Shown: positions 1 through 6,536, counted from the first letter of the stretch. The stretch: DNA of 9,185 bases from CAYSPT01 sp964432985 (GCA_964432985.1 CAYSPT010000120.1:1-9185); one strand, 5' to 3'. Notes: generated by a model not told the origin, from the letters alone. Made by a program: numbers and translations.

Positions 1-52
1 ACCCCAACCGACATTGTAAACGGACTATCCCCATACGTCAACAAATCCCCAT

Positions 53-114
53 AACCCGGAAATTGCAGTAGACTTTCTATTAACGCCAGGAAACCAACCG
101 CAATCTCCGGGTTA
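53..114. repeat. Inverted repeat downstream of the STAS gene
   Basis: The arms TAACCCGGA (52-60) and TCCGGGTTA (106-114) are perfect complements. After one A/C mismatch they continue as ATTGC (62-66) and GCAAT (100-104), giving about 14 paired positions around a 33-nt loop. There is no T-run on either side, so it is not a classical intrinsic terminator. It may be a transcript-end stabilising structure or a protein site. The 9-mer ATCCCCATA also occurs twice just left of it (27-35 and 45-53). Nothing else is recognisable in 1-151. Confidence 0.5.
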
Positions 115-151
115 ATCTACGGATATATAACTGCTGAGAGAAGAATGCCTG

Positions 152-502
152 TTACTCGTGCCAGGCGGCGAGGGCTGCTTCGCGGCTTTCGTAGACGTCG
201 ATTTTCGAGTACAGGTTGGCGATGGTCAGGATTTTCTTGATCCCTTCGTTTACGTTGACCAGGCAGAACCGGCCGCCTTTTTTATTCAGAACGACAGAGG
301 TCGATACAAAAATACCAAGACCGGCACTGCCCACGAAACTCACGTGACACATATCAACGATTATCCTGGAATGACCTTCATTAACCAGGTCTTTCATCCT
401 GTCCCGCAGTATGCACGAGTTGACTTCATCAAGATTGCCGCCGGGAATGAGAATGGTACTTTCTGTTTCGGGTTCGAATCCGATTATAAAATCCGTATTC
501 AT
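152..502 (-). CDS. STAS-domain protein, anti-anti-sigma factor family
   Basis: This 116-residue protein is essentially one STAS domain. The central strand and loop 'VDMCHVSFVGSAGLG' (about residues 49-63) matches the family pattern in which a Ser in a D-S-S-G-like loop is phosphorylated by an anti-sigma kinase. Here the loop reads G-S-A-G, so Ser59 is kept at the expected phospho-site while the preceding Asp is Gly. The C-terminal part (GGRFCLVNVNEGIKKILTIANL, about 76-97) is the usual last strand and helix. The length is normal for SpoIIAA/RsbV-like proteins. It lies 19 nt after the RND pump stop on the same strand, so it is probably the last gene of the efflux operon. A purine-rich AAGGTGGG stretch 11-18 nt upstream may serve for initiation. 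No anti-sigma kinase or sigma gene is nearby, so its partner is unknown. It could regulate the pump directly, as MlaB-type STAS proteins do for ABC transporters, or act in a separate switch. Family sure, role unsure. Confidence 0.9.
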   Translation of the reverse strand: MNTDFIIGFEPETESTILIPGGNLDEVNSCILRDRMKDLVNEGHSRIIVDMCHVSFVGSAGLGIFVSTSVVLNKKGGRFCLVNVNEGIKKILTIANLYSKIDVYESREAALAAWHE

Positions 503-521
503 TTCAGCCGCCCACCTTCAG

Positions 522-3500
522 TCAACCTTTAATGCTCTTCTTCATCAGCCGCTGGAACCGGTACTTCATGTCGGTCACCAGGTGGAAAATCGTCGGTACC
601 ACCACCAGGGTGAGCACCGTGGCCACCGCCAGCCCGAAGGCCACCGCTATGGCCATGGAGAACCACCACTGCTGCGACTGGGACTCGGTGACCAGCTGCC
701 AGTTCTTGAAATCGTAGGTCACCCCCGTAATCATGGGCAGCAGCCCCAGGATGGTGGTGATGGCGGTGAGCATGACCGGGCGGAAACGGGTCCGGGCGGC
801 GTTTATCACCGAGTCGGTCAGGTTGTACCCGCGCTGCAGAAGATGGTTGGTGTAGTCCAGCAGCACGATGGCGTTGTTCACCACCACGCCGGCCAGGGAG
901 ATGACGCCGATACCGGTCATGATGATGCCGAACGGGATATCGGCTACCGCCAGGCCCAGGAAAATCCCCCCCAGGGACAGGATCACCGAGAACATGATAA
1001 TGCCGGCGTTGAACACCGAGTTGAACTGGATCACCAGCACGATGAACACCAGGGACAGGGCGATCATGAAGGCCTTTTTCAGAAACGCCTCGGCGTCGGC
1101 CTGCTCGGTCTGCTCACCGGTGAACTGCACCGAGTACCCGGCGGGAAGCTCGAAGCGGCGCAGCATCTTGGTGGCGATCATCCGGGCCACGGCCCCCGGC
1201 ATCTTGTTCTCATCCACGTCGGCCATCACCGTCACCACCCGGCGGTGGTCGATGCGATTGATGGTGCCCAGGCCGCCGATATAGTTGATGGTCACCAGGT
1301 CCGAAAGCGGCACCAACCCCCGGGGAGTTGGCAGAAAGAGCTTGCGCAGGATGTCCACGTCCTTGCGGTAGGCGTCGGTCACCCTGACGAAAATGTCGTA
1401 GTCCTCGTCTCCTTCCCGGTAGGTAGAGACGTTCCAGCCGTTGATGGCGGTCTTGATAGTGGTGCCGATCAGCCCGGTGGTTATCCCGAACATCGCCGCC
1501 CGCTTGCGGTCGACGATAAGTTCGATGGTGGGAGCGCCCTTGACGAAGGTGTCTTCCACGTCCTCCACGAAGGGGACCTGGCTTACCACCCACTTGACCT
1601 TCTCGGCGATTTGGCCCAGGACATCGAAATCGTCCCCGGAAATCTCGATGTTGATGGGTTTACCGGTGGGAGGACCGTGCTCCTGCTCGGCGATGAAGAT
1701 CTCCGCTCCGGCAATTCCTTTAATCCTCGAACGGATTCTCTCCATGGTGGAAGCGGACTTCTCGGGCCGTCCCTCGAAATCGTAGAACTGCACCCCGATA
1801 TGGTTGGACAGGCCGGCTCCGGCGAACATCCTGGACCCGATGTGGGTGGACAGCCGGGTGTAAGCGAAGCGGACGTTCTGCAGATCGCTTATCCGCTCCT
1901 CGTCCTGAAGCCCTTCTTCTTTCATGAACTTTTGCCATTTTTTCACGGCGTGTTTTGACAGCTCCGGGGGCCTGGCAATGTCCTCGCGGAACCGTTCGGG
2001 GACGTTCTCCCAGCGCTGAAGCCGGTCCTGGACTTCGGTGGCGATGGATTCCAGCGCCGCCATGTCCATCCCCTCGGGCGGATCGATGTTGATGTAGCAG
2101 CTTTCCGGATCGATGGACGGGAAAAACTCCACCGGCCGTTCGATTCCCGTGCGCAGGATCCAGGTGCTGGTCAGCAGCACCAGCAGCAGCACCGCCGAGA
2201 GCAGCACCGCCAGGCGGTTCTTCAAGGACACGCGCAGCACCCAATCATAGGAACGTATGATCCAGCCGCCGCCCTGAAGGGGTTTTTCTCCCGCGTCGAT
2301 GATCTCCTGCTCAGTCTTGCCGTGGCCGTCGGACCTGGTCTTTACGAACACCGAGCAGAAGGTGGGGTTGATGACCATGGCCACGAACAGCGACGACGAT
2401 AGGGTGGTGATCAGGGTGATGGGTAGATACTTCATGAACTCGCCCATCAGCCCGCCCCAGTACAGCAGGGGGATGAAGGCCGCCACGGTGGTGGCGGTGG
2501 AGGCGATGACCGGCCAGGCCACCTCCCCCGTGGCCCGCATGGCCGCCTGGGCCCGGGGCACCCCCTGGCTGGTGAAACGGTAGATGTTCTCCACGATGAC
2601 GATGGCGTTGTCCACCAGCATCCCCAGAGCCAGGATCAGGCTGAACAGGGTCACCATGTTCAGGGTGATGTCCATGAAATAGAGGATGGAGAAGCTCAGG
2701 GCCATGGAAAGCGGGATGGCGATACTGGCCAGGAGCGCGTTTCGGAATCCCATGGCGAACATCAGCACCAGAAGCACCAGCAGGAAGCCGGTGATGATGT
2801 TATTCTCCAGGTCTTCCAGCATGAAGCGGATCATGTTGGACTGGTCCATGACCACGGTGATGTCGAGGCCCGCCGGGAAGGACGGTTCTTGCTCGTCGAT
2901 AAGTGCTTTCACGGCGTCGGTGATGTAGATAATGTTCTCACCGACCCGCTTCTTGATGTACAGGTTGATGGAGTCTTTGAAATTGAGCTTGGACTTGCTG
3001 GTAATGTCCTTGAAGGAGTCCTTGATGACAGCGATGTCCCGGAGGTAGACCGGCGAGTCTTCCACGGTGGTCACGATCAGGTTTTTGAAGTCCTCCACGT
3101 TCTTGAACTCGCCGGGGACCCTGATCTGGTAGCGGCCGTCCCCCATGGCGATATTGCCGCCGGAGACGTTCTGGTTCTCGCCGCTCACCACCGAGTACAG
3201 CACGTTGAACGGAATCCCGTACACCGCCAGCAGGTCCGGGTCCACCTCGATGTGGATCTCCCGTTCCAGTCCTCCTACCAGGTCCACCTCCAGCACCCCG
3301 GGGATGGCTTCGATGTCGTCCTTCAGGTCCTCGGCGAACTCCTTGAGCTGCCTGAGGCCCATGGGGGCCTTGATGCCCAGGGCCATGATGGGCATCTCCG
3401 AGAGGTTGATCTCGAACACCGACGGATCGTCTTCCAGGTCCGACGGCAGCTCGCGTTTAGCCGTGTCCACCTTGTCCTTAACCCACTGGACGGCGTCGTC

Positions 3501-3803
3501 GATCTCGGTGCCGGTGACGAACTCGATGGAGATGGAGCTGTTGCCTTCAGAGGAGCTGGAGCGGATCTCCTTGACGTTCTTCAGCCCCTTGAGTTTCTCC
3601 TCGATGGGGATGGTGATGGCGGTCTCGATGTCCTTGGGCGCCACCCCTGTGTAGCCGGTGGACACGAAGACGTAAGGGATCTTGACGTCCGGAGTAGCCT
3701 CGCGGGGAAGGTCGATGTAAGAGCTGGTCCCCATGATGATGATGAGCACCACCACCACGAAGACGCTGGCCTTGTTCTTTACAGACGTATCGCTGATAAT
3801 CAT
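522..3803 (-). CDS. RND-family efflux pump, inner-membrane permease subunit (AcrB/HAE-like)
   Basis: This 1093-residue protein has the full AcrB-type layout. TM1 is at about 11-30, followed by a first periplasmic loop (about 35-330). TM2-6 with the duplicated core follow at about 335-480, then a cytoplasmic linker and TM7 (about 530-550), a second periplasmic loop (about 555-900), and TM8-12 (about 908-1078). The TM4 proton-relay motif reads LVDNAIVIVEN, with Asp398 kept and the second acidic residue of AcrB replaced by Asn399. The TM10 motif is GVVVNNAIVLLDY (about 972-984), with Asn where AcrB has its relay Lys; I know this combination from many non-enterobacterial HAE-type pumps. It should export hydrophobic compounds by proton antiport as a trimer with the adjacent adaptor. 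The start is supported by GGGGAG five nt upstream and by the typical MIISDTSVKNK opening. The ATG overlaps the stop of a small upstream ORF (ATGA). The outer-membrane channel is not in the window and the substrate cannot be read from sequence. Confidence 0.96.
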   Translation of the reverse strand: MIISDTSVKNKASVFVVVVLIIIMGTSSYIDLPREATPDVKIPYVFVSTGYTGVAPKDIETAITIPIEEKLKGLKNVKEIRSSSSEGNSSISIEFVTGTEIDDAVQWVKDKVDTAKRELPSDLEDDPSVFEINLSEMPIMALGIKAPMGLRQLKEFAEDLKDDIEAIPGVLEVDLVGGLEREIHIEVDPDLLAVYGIPFNVLYSVVSGENQNVSGGNIAMGDGRYQIRVPGEFKNVEDFKNLIVTTVEDSPVYLRDIAVIKDSFKDITSKSKLNFKDSINLYIKKRVGENIIYITDAVKALIDEQEPSFPAGLDITVVMDQSNMIRFMLEDLENNIITGFLLVLLVLMFAMGFRNALLASIAIPLSMALSFSILYFMDITLNMVTLFSLILALGMLVDNAIVIVENIYRFTSQGVPRAQAAMRATGEVAWPVIASTATTVAAFIPLLYWGGLMGEFMKYLPITLITTLSSSLFVAMVINPTFCSVFVKTRSDGHGKTEQEIIDAGEKPLQGGGWIIRSYDWVLRVSLKNRLAVLLSAVLLLVLLTSTWILRTGIERPVEFFPSIDPESCYINIDPPEGMDMAALESIATEVQDRLQRWENVPERFREDIARPPELSKHAVKKWQKFMKEEGLQDEERISDLQNVRFAYTRLSTHIGSRMFAGAGLSNHIGVQFYDFEGRPEKSASTMERIRSRIKGIAGAEIFIAEQEHGPPTGKPINIEISGDDFDVLGQIAEKVKWVVSQVPFVEDVEDTFVKGAPTIELIVDRKRAAMFGITTGLIGTTIKTAINGWNVSTYREGDEDYDIFVRVTDAYRKDVDILRKLFLPTPRGLVPLSDLVTINYIGGLGTINRIDHRRVVTVMADVDENKMPGAVARMIATKMLRRFELPAGYSVQFTGEQTEQADAEAFLKKAFMIALSLVFIVLVIQFNSVFNAGIIMFSVILSLGGIFLGLAVADIPFGIIMTGIGVISLAGVVVNNAIVLLDYTNHLLQRGYNLTDSVINAARTRFRPVMLTAITTILGLLPMITGVTYDFKNWQLVTESQSQQWWFSMAIAVAFGLAVATVLTLVVVPTIFHLVTDMKYRFQRLMKKSIKG

Positions 3804-3892
3804 GGCGTCTCCCCACCACCCCTCTGAGCAGGAAGCGTAGAAAGTAAGGTCAGGAAAGTGAGGGTCAGGTCTTGCTTTTTAGCGTTTTTCAT
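3800..3892 (-). CDS. Possible coupled leader mini-ORF upstream of the RND gene (30 aa)
   Basis: An ATG at 3892-3890 opens a 30-codon frame that starts MKNAKKQDLTL and ends TGA at 3802-3800, overlapping the pump start codon as ATGA. Its first half lies in the TCAGGTCTTG repeat. Its own ATG overlaps the stop of the preceding mini-ORF (TAATG). A GGGGGA stretch sits at a workable distance upstream. Its tail carries the pump's ribosome-binding site (GGGGAG), so ribosomes translating it would pass the pump start. It resembles no protein I know, and the peptide itself may be irrelevant. Whether it is translated is inference from the two overlaps. Confidence 0.4.
   Translation of the reverse strand: MKNAKKQDLTLTFLTLLSTLPAQRGGGETP
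3820..3889 (+). repeat. Intergenic repeat copy A1 (CCCTCTGAGC ... TCAGGTCTTG ... GCGTTTTT)
   Basis: This copy sits between the adaptor and the pump. Positions 3858-3889 are identical over 32 nt to 5249-5280 upstream of the adaptor. Positions 3820-3839 match 5225-5244 with one difference. The middle here is 14 nt longer and contains an extra GGTCAGG (3848-3854), suggesting a small insertion or partial duplication. The TCAGGTCTTG core and the following T-rich stretch resemble the terminal repeat of the transposon at 7526. I interpret it as a solo or decayed end of a RAYT-type element. Confidence 0.85.
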
Positions 3893-3948
3893 TATCCCGA
3901 TCCCCCACCCACCCTTTTCAGGTCTTGAATCTTGGCGTTTTTCATCAT
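3892..3948 (-). CDS. Possible coupled leader mini-ORF after the adaptor gene (18 aa)
   Basis: Two tandem ATGs (3948-3943) start the frame MMKNAKIQDLKRVGGGSG, ending TAA at 3894-3892. The first ATG is only 4 nt past the adaptor stop codon, and the adaptor's last codons supply GGAG as a ribosome-binding site. Its stop overlaps the next mini-ORF start (TAATG). The first ten codons lie in the second repeat copy. It could be a translational bridge between adaptor and pump, or a by-product of repeat insertion. I do not recognise a function. Confidence 0.35.
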   Translation of the reverse strand: MMKNAKIQDLKRVGGGSG

Positions 3949-3951
3949 CCC
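3918..3951 (+). repeat. Intergenic repeat copy A2, tandem with A1
   Basis: This 34-nt stretch matches 3865-3898 at all but about five positions: it shares TCAGGTCTTG, GCGTTTTTCAT and ATCCC, and differs in the middle. It lies in the same orientation, 19 nt from A1. Together with A1 and the linker it accounts for nearly all of the 149-nt gap between adaptor and pump. Confidence 0.8.
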
Positions 3952-3952
3952 T

Positions 3953-5197
3953 CTACTCCACAATCCTTACCGGGGAGCCGTCGGCCACCAGCCGGAGCCC
4001 TTTGTCGATCATCTGGTCGCCTGGATCGAGCCCCGAAACGATGTGGACCAGCCGCTCCTGGAAGGTACCGAGCGTGATGATGCGCTTTTCCGCTTTGCCG
4101 TCGCGGTGCACGTAAGTGTAGTACTCGTCGTCCCCCGGGATGACCGAGAAGAGCGGCAGCAGCACCGCATTGTCGTAGACTTTCCGAACCACCCGCCCCT
4201 TGACCACCATCCCGGGCAGCAGGAGATGGTCGGCGTTGTCCACGTGGATTTCCAGCGGGTAGACCTTGGCCATGGGAGACGTGGCGAACGACAGATGGTC
4301 CACTTTACCGGCAAATTTCCGGCTGTCCAGCGACGGGACGATGAAGTCCATTTCCTTGACCGTGCGCACGTAGGTTACGTCCTGCTCGGGTATGCCGATG
4401 CTGACCTTGATCTTGTCGATGTCGATGATCCGGGCCACCACGTCGCCGGGTTTGATATATTCACCCACCTCGATGAACTTCAGATCGACGATGCCGCTGA
4501 TGGGGGCGGCGATGTCGCAGCGCATCAGATGGAGTTTTGCCTGTTCCAGGGCGGCGGAAGCGTTCTGGTAGTCGGCCTCAGCACGGTCGCGCTCCGCTTC
4601 GGCGGTGGACTTGCCCTTGACCAGCTTACCCATACGGTTAAAGGTCAGCGTGGCCATGTCGAAGGCCGCCTGGGCACGGTCAAGCGCAATCTGGTAGTCC
4701 TTCTTCTCGATCCGGGCGATGACGTCGCCCTTGACGATGGTGCGCCCCTCCTCGATGAGCAGCTCCACAATCTCGCCGCCCACCTGGGCCGACACCTCGC
4801 ACCGTATAAATGCACGCGTGATACCGGGCAGCTCCACCATGTCGATGAACTCTTCGCCGGCCACTGTCTTGACGGTGATGTCGATGGTTTCCGTCTCATC
4901 ATCGGCGAGCCCGGTCTCACCCTGCTGGTCGGTCACCACGTAATTGACCAGCTCCTTGCCGGGCTGGATGACGTCGCCGGGCTTGACGTACACTTCCTGC
5001 ACCCGCCCGTGGGATTTGGCCATCAGTATCTCGGGTTTGCCGATCTTGTTCTTCTGGGACTTGGCGCCGATCAGTTTGAACATGATCATCACCAGTATCA
5101 GCATCACCAGCGGCAGCAGCCACATCAAAAGCTTGCCGCGCTGCCTGCCCTGCGCCTGGTGTCCGCGCCGCCCACGTTTCATCAAAGTCATCGTCAT
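3953..5197 (-). CDS. RND efflux periplasmic adaptor (membrane fusion protein, HlyD/AcrA family)
   Basis: This 414-residue protein is anchored by an N-terminal membrane segment (about 23-42, LLMWLLPLVMLILVMIMFKL) after a basic cytoplasmic tail. It has no lipobox Cys, so it is not an AcrA-style lipoprotein. A first lipoyl-like hairpin follows (about 57-87, GRVQEVYVKPGDVIQPGKEL). The canonical half-lipoyl motif comes next (VSAQVGGEIVELLIEEGRTIVKGDVIARIE, about 135-164), then a short helical hairpin (about 165-225), the second half-lipoyl (CDIAAPISGIVDLKFIEVGEYIKPGD, about 227-252), a beta-barrel domain, and a membrane-proximal C-terminus. It should bridge the RND pump encoded just downstream to a TolC-like channel. 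AAGGAG lies 8 nt before the ATG and fixes the start at MTMTLMKRG. The extra N-terminal lipoyl-like segment is unusual. The start codon overlaps the stop of a possible leader ORF (ATGA). Confidence 0.94.
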   Translation of the reverse strand: MTMTLMKRGRRGHQAQGRQRGKLLMWLLPLVMLILVMIMFKLIGAKSQKNKIGKPEILMAKSHGRVQEVYVKPGDVIQPGKELVNYVVTDQQGETGLADDETETIDITVKTVAGEEFIDMVELPGITRAFIRCEVSAQVGGEIVELLIEEGRTIVKGDVIARIEKKDYQIALDRAQAAFDMATLTFNRMGKLVKGKSTAEAERDRAEADYQNASAALEQAKLHLMRCDIAAPISGIVDLKFIEVGEYIKPGDVVARIIDIDKIKVSIGIPEQDVTYVRTVKEMDFIVPSLDSRKFAGKVDHLSFATSPMAKVYPLEIHVDNADHLLLPGMVVKGRVVRKVYDNAVLLPLFSVIPGDDEYYTYVHRDGKAEKRIITLGTFQERLVHIVSGLDPGDQMIDKGLRLVADGSPVRIVE

Positions 5198-5289
5198 TGT
5201 CGTGTCTCCTTTTTAACCCGCCCGCCCTCTGAGCAAGAAGCGTATAATGTGAGGGTCAGGTCTTGCTTTTTAGCGTTTTTATCGTCCAC
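5194..5289 (-). CDS. Possible GTG-initiated leader ORF overlapping the adaptor start (31 aa)
   Basis: A frame opening at GTG (5289-5287) reads MDDKNAKKQDLTL and stays open to TGA at 5196-5194, overlapping the adaptor ATG as ATGA. The equivalent repeat before the pump starts with ATG; here that position reads GAT, so the leader has either lost its ATG or uses the GTG two codons earlier. The ribosome-binding site of this GTG is weak, while the adaptor's own AAGGAG is strong. The repeat copies differ by a 14-nt and an 11-nt length change, yet both frames end in an ATGA overlap. Confidence 0.3.
   Translation of the reverse strand: MDDKNAKKQDLTLTLYASCSEGGRVKKETRQ
5225..5280 (+). repeat. Intergenic repeat copy B, upstream of the adaptor gene
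   Basis: The copy reads CCCTCTGAGCAAGAAGCGTA, then AATGT, then GAGGGTCAGGTCTTGC and on to GCGTTTTT. It matches copy A1 (32 nt identical plus 19 of 20 nt in the distal block) but lacks 14 nt in the middle. It lies in the leader of the efflux operon, directly before the adaptor ribosome-binding site. Confidence 0.85.
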
Positions 5290-5370
5290 TCTTACTTAGA
5301 AGCTGGATAATTCTAATACTATATACTATATTTACATGAATTGAAATAGGCAAGGCGTATTTATAGACTA

Positions 5371-5399
5371 GAAAGAGAGTATAATAATTACTCTTTTTC
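5371..5399. terminator. AT-rich hairpin with T-run (terminator-like or leader structure)
   Basis: GAAAGAGAGTA (5371-5381) pairs with TACTCTTTTTC (5389-5399) over 11 positions including one G-T, around a 7-nt loop. On the plus strand the 3' arm includes five Ts. The stem is poor in GC, so termination would be weak. If the efflux operon starts upstream of this point, the hairpin is in its 5' leader and may act there instead. Confidence 0.35.
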
Positions 5400-5419
5400 C
5401 TATGCCTTTTGGTATTCCT

Positions 5420-5460
5420 TTTATAATGTTATTTCTAGGACTAGGTAATCTCAGGTAATC
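5420..5460 (-). promoter_or_regulatory. Candidate efflux-operon promoter with GATTACC direct repeats
   Basis: On the minus strand GATTACC occurs twice (5454-5460 and 5444-5450), spaced exactly one helical turn, 10 bp apart. The second copy overlaps a weak -35-like TTACCT (5443-5448), which is 17 bp from a -10-like TATAAA (5420-5425). Helically phased repeats on a -35 element are typical of an activator or repressor site. The -35 matches the consensus at only three positions, so this is a guess from pattern. Confidence 0.25.
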
Positions 5461-5537
5461 GCCAACATCCAATTGTCAACACCCTATGTGCGCTTCAATT
5501 AACCAGATATGGAACAATGATGATTTTTCATAATTAC

Positions 5538-5567
5538 TTGACTAATATCCCGTTTTTTTTGTTTACT
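5538..5567 (+). promoter_or_regulatory. Candidate promoter for the outer-membrane protein gene
   Basis: TTGACT (5538-5543) lies 18 bp before TTTACT (5562-5567), about 35 nt upstream of the start codon. The -35 is good, the -10 only moderate. Confidence 0.3.
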
Positions 5568-5601
5568 TAATCCCATCACACCCATGAAAGGAGCTGTAAG
5601 T

Positions 5602-6536
5602 ATGAAAAAAGTAAGCAGTATAAATACAGTAGGCGTGGTCCTCATCTGTGCCCTGGTGCTCTCTCTGTCATTGATGAGCGGCACTGTNNNNNNNNNNNNN
5701 NNNNNNNNNNNNNNNNNNNNNNNNNNNNNNNNNNNNNNNNNNNNNNNNNNNNNNNNNNNNNNNNNNNNNNNNNNNNNNNNNNNNNNNGCGTGGTCCTCAT
5801 CTGTGCCCTGGTGCTCTCTCTGTCATTGATGAGCGGCACTGTGGTCACAGCCGGAGAGTCCAAGGACGTTAAAGTGTCCGCCACCAAGGATGAAACCAAT
5901 TGCGACGTTGGCATCTCGGTAAAACCTTATGACAAAGGCACCAACTCCGAAACCCAGGTGGAATACACGGTTGGCTACACCATGGACAACGGCTTTACCA
6001 TCGGAGCCGGTTTCTTCACCGACGAAGACACGGGATTCAGAGCCGACGACGACTATTATCTGAAGCTTTCCTATTGCGGGATAAACACCCTGGAACCGGG
6101 AGAAGGCAGGGAGTACGGCGACTGGAAAGATGCCCTGCCCTTCGTCCTCGATTTCGGGTACGTCTATAATCCCGGAGACAAGAACTGGGACAGCATCTAC
6201 GTGAGTATCTTCGGTTTTTTGACTTTCGGTTACAACTTCGGCGGAGAAGTGGGCGGAGTGGCTAACTATGGCTCCTATGACATCGGGCTGGGCGAACCGG
6301 AGGAGTTTTTCGTGACCTTCGCGTTCGACTGGGGCCTGGCTGAGACCGGAAATCTTTATGTCCCCATTCGCTATAACGGCGACGTGTTCGGCGGCGGCCT
6401 TGGATACAATATCAAGGATAATATCTCCGTGGGCTTCATGAAGTGGGGCGAAGGAGACTATCACCAGCTTTATAAAAACGCCGGGGTCGACTACGATCAA
6501 AACGAGTTTTTTGTGACCGCCGATTTTTCGTTCTAG
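5602..6536 (+). CDS. Predicted outer-membrane beta-barrel protein, interrupted by an assembly gap
   Basis: AAAGGAG eight nt upstream selects the ATG at 5602 (MKKVSSINTV), not the in-frame ATG at 5584, which precedes that site. The reading is broken by 100 Ns, but the 55 nt before the gap (5633-5687) are repeated exactly after it (5788-5842). Collapsing the copies restores one frame of 259 residues. Residues 1-32 form a signal peptide (basic start, core GVVLICALVLSLSL, likely cleavage after VTA, before GES). The mature part alternates polar and aromatic residues in short strands (VEYTVGYTMDNGFTIGAGFF, FVLDFGYVYN, VSIFGFLTFGYNFGG, FFVTFAFDWGL, VFGGGLGYN, ISVGFMKWG). It ends FFVTADFSF with the terminal Phe typical of BAM-assembled barrels, suggesting about 8-10 strands. 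Two Cys (49 and 107) could pair. I do not recognise the family. It might be a porin-like or structural barrel. No link to the efflux operon beyond adjacency is shown. Confidence 0.8.
5688..5787. other. Assembly gap (100 Ns)
   Basis: Exactly 100 Ns lie between two identical 55-nt copies. A fixed 100-N placeholder between contig ends that share an odd-length exact overlap is what de Bruijn-graph assemblers and scaffolders leave when contigs sharing a k-mer overlap are joined without merging. The true gap is probably zero or negative in length. Confidence 0.95.

Larger units (their letters stand above)
5290..5583. other. AT-rich divergent intergenic region
   Basis: About 290 nt separate the adaptor (minus) from the outer-membrane protein gene (plus). 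It should hold both promoters. I see no tRNA, CRISPR or convincing ORF. It contains one AT-rich hairpin and one pair of 7-bp direct repeats, listed separately, and is much more AT-rich than the flanking genes. Confidence 0.6.

Noticed and set aside
411..1958. Long plus-strand open frame of 515 codons opposite the RND gene
   Set aside because: It is the antisense shadow of the RND pump: His-, Gly- and Asp-rich with no domain pattern. The minus frame has the full RND motif set.
5243..5248. Perfect TATAAT on the plus strand inside repeat copy B
   Set aside because: No -35 at proper spacing, it points away from any nearby plus-strand gene, and the hexamer is not conserved in copy A1.
3932..5299. 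Long plus-strand open frame of 455 codons opposite the adaptor
   Set aside because: Antisense shadow of the adaptor gene with biased, low-information composition; the minus frame carries lipoyl and membrane-anchor motifs.
5584..5601. In-frame ATG at 5584 as start of the barrel gene
   Set aside because: It lies upstream of, and includes, the AAAGGAG ribosome site that serves ATG 5602; the signal peptide begins naturally at MKK.
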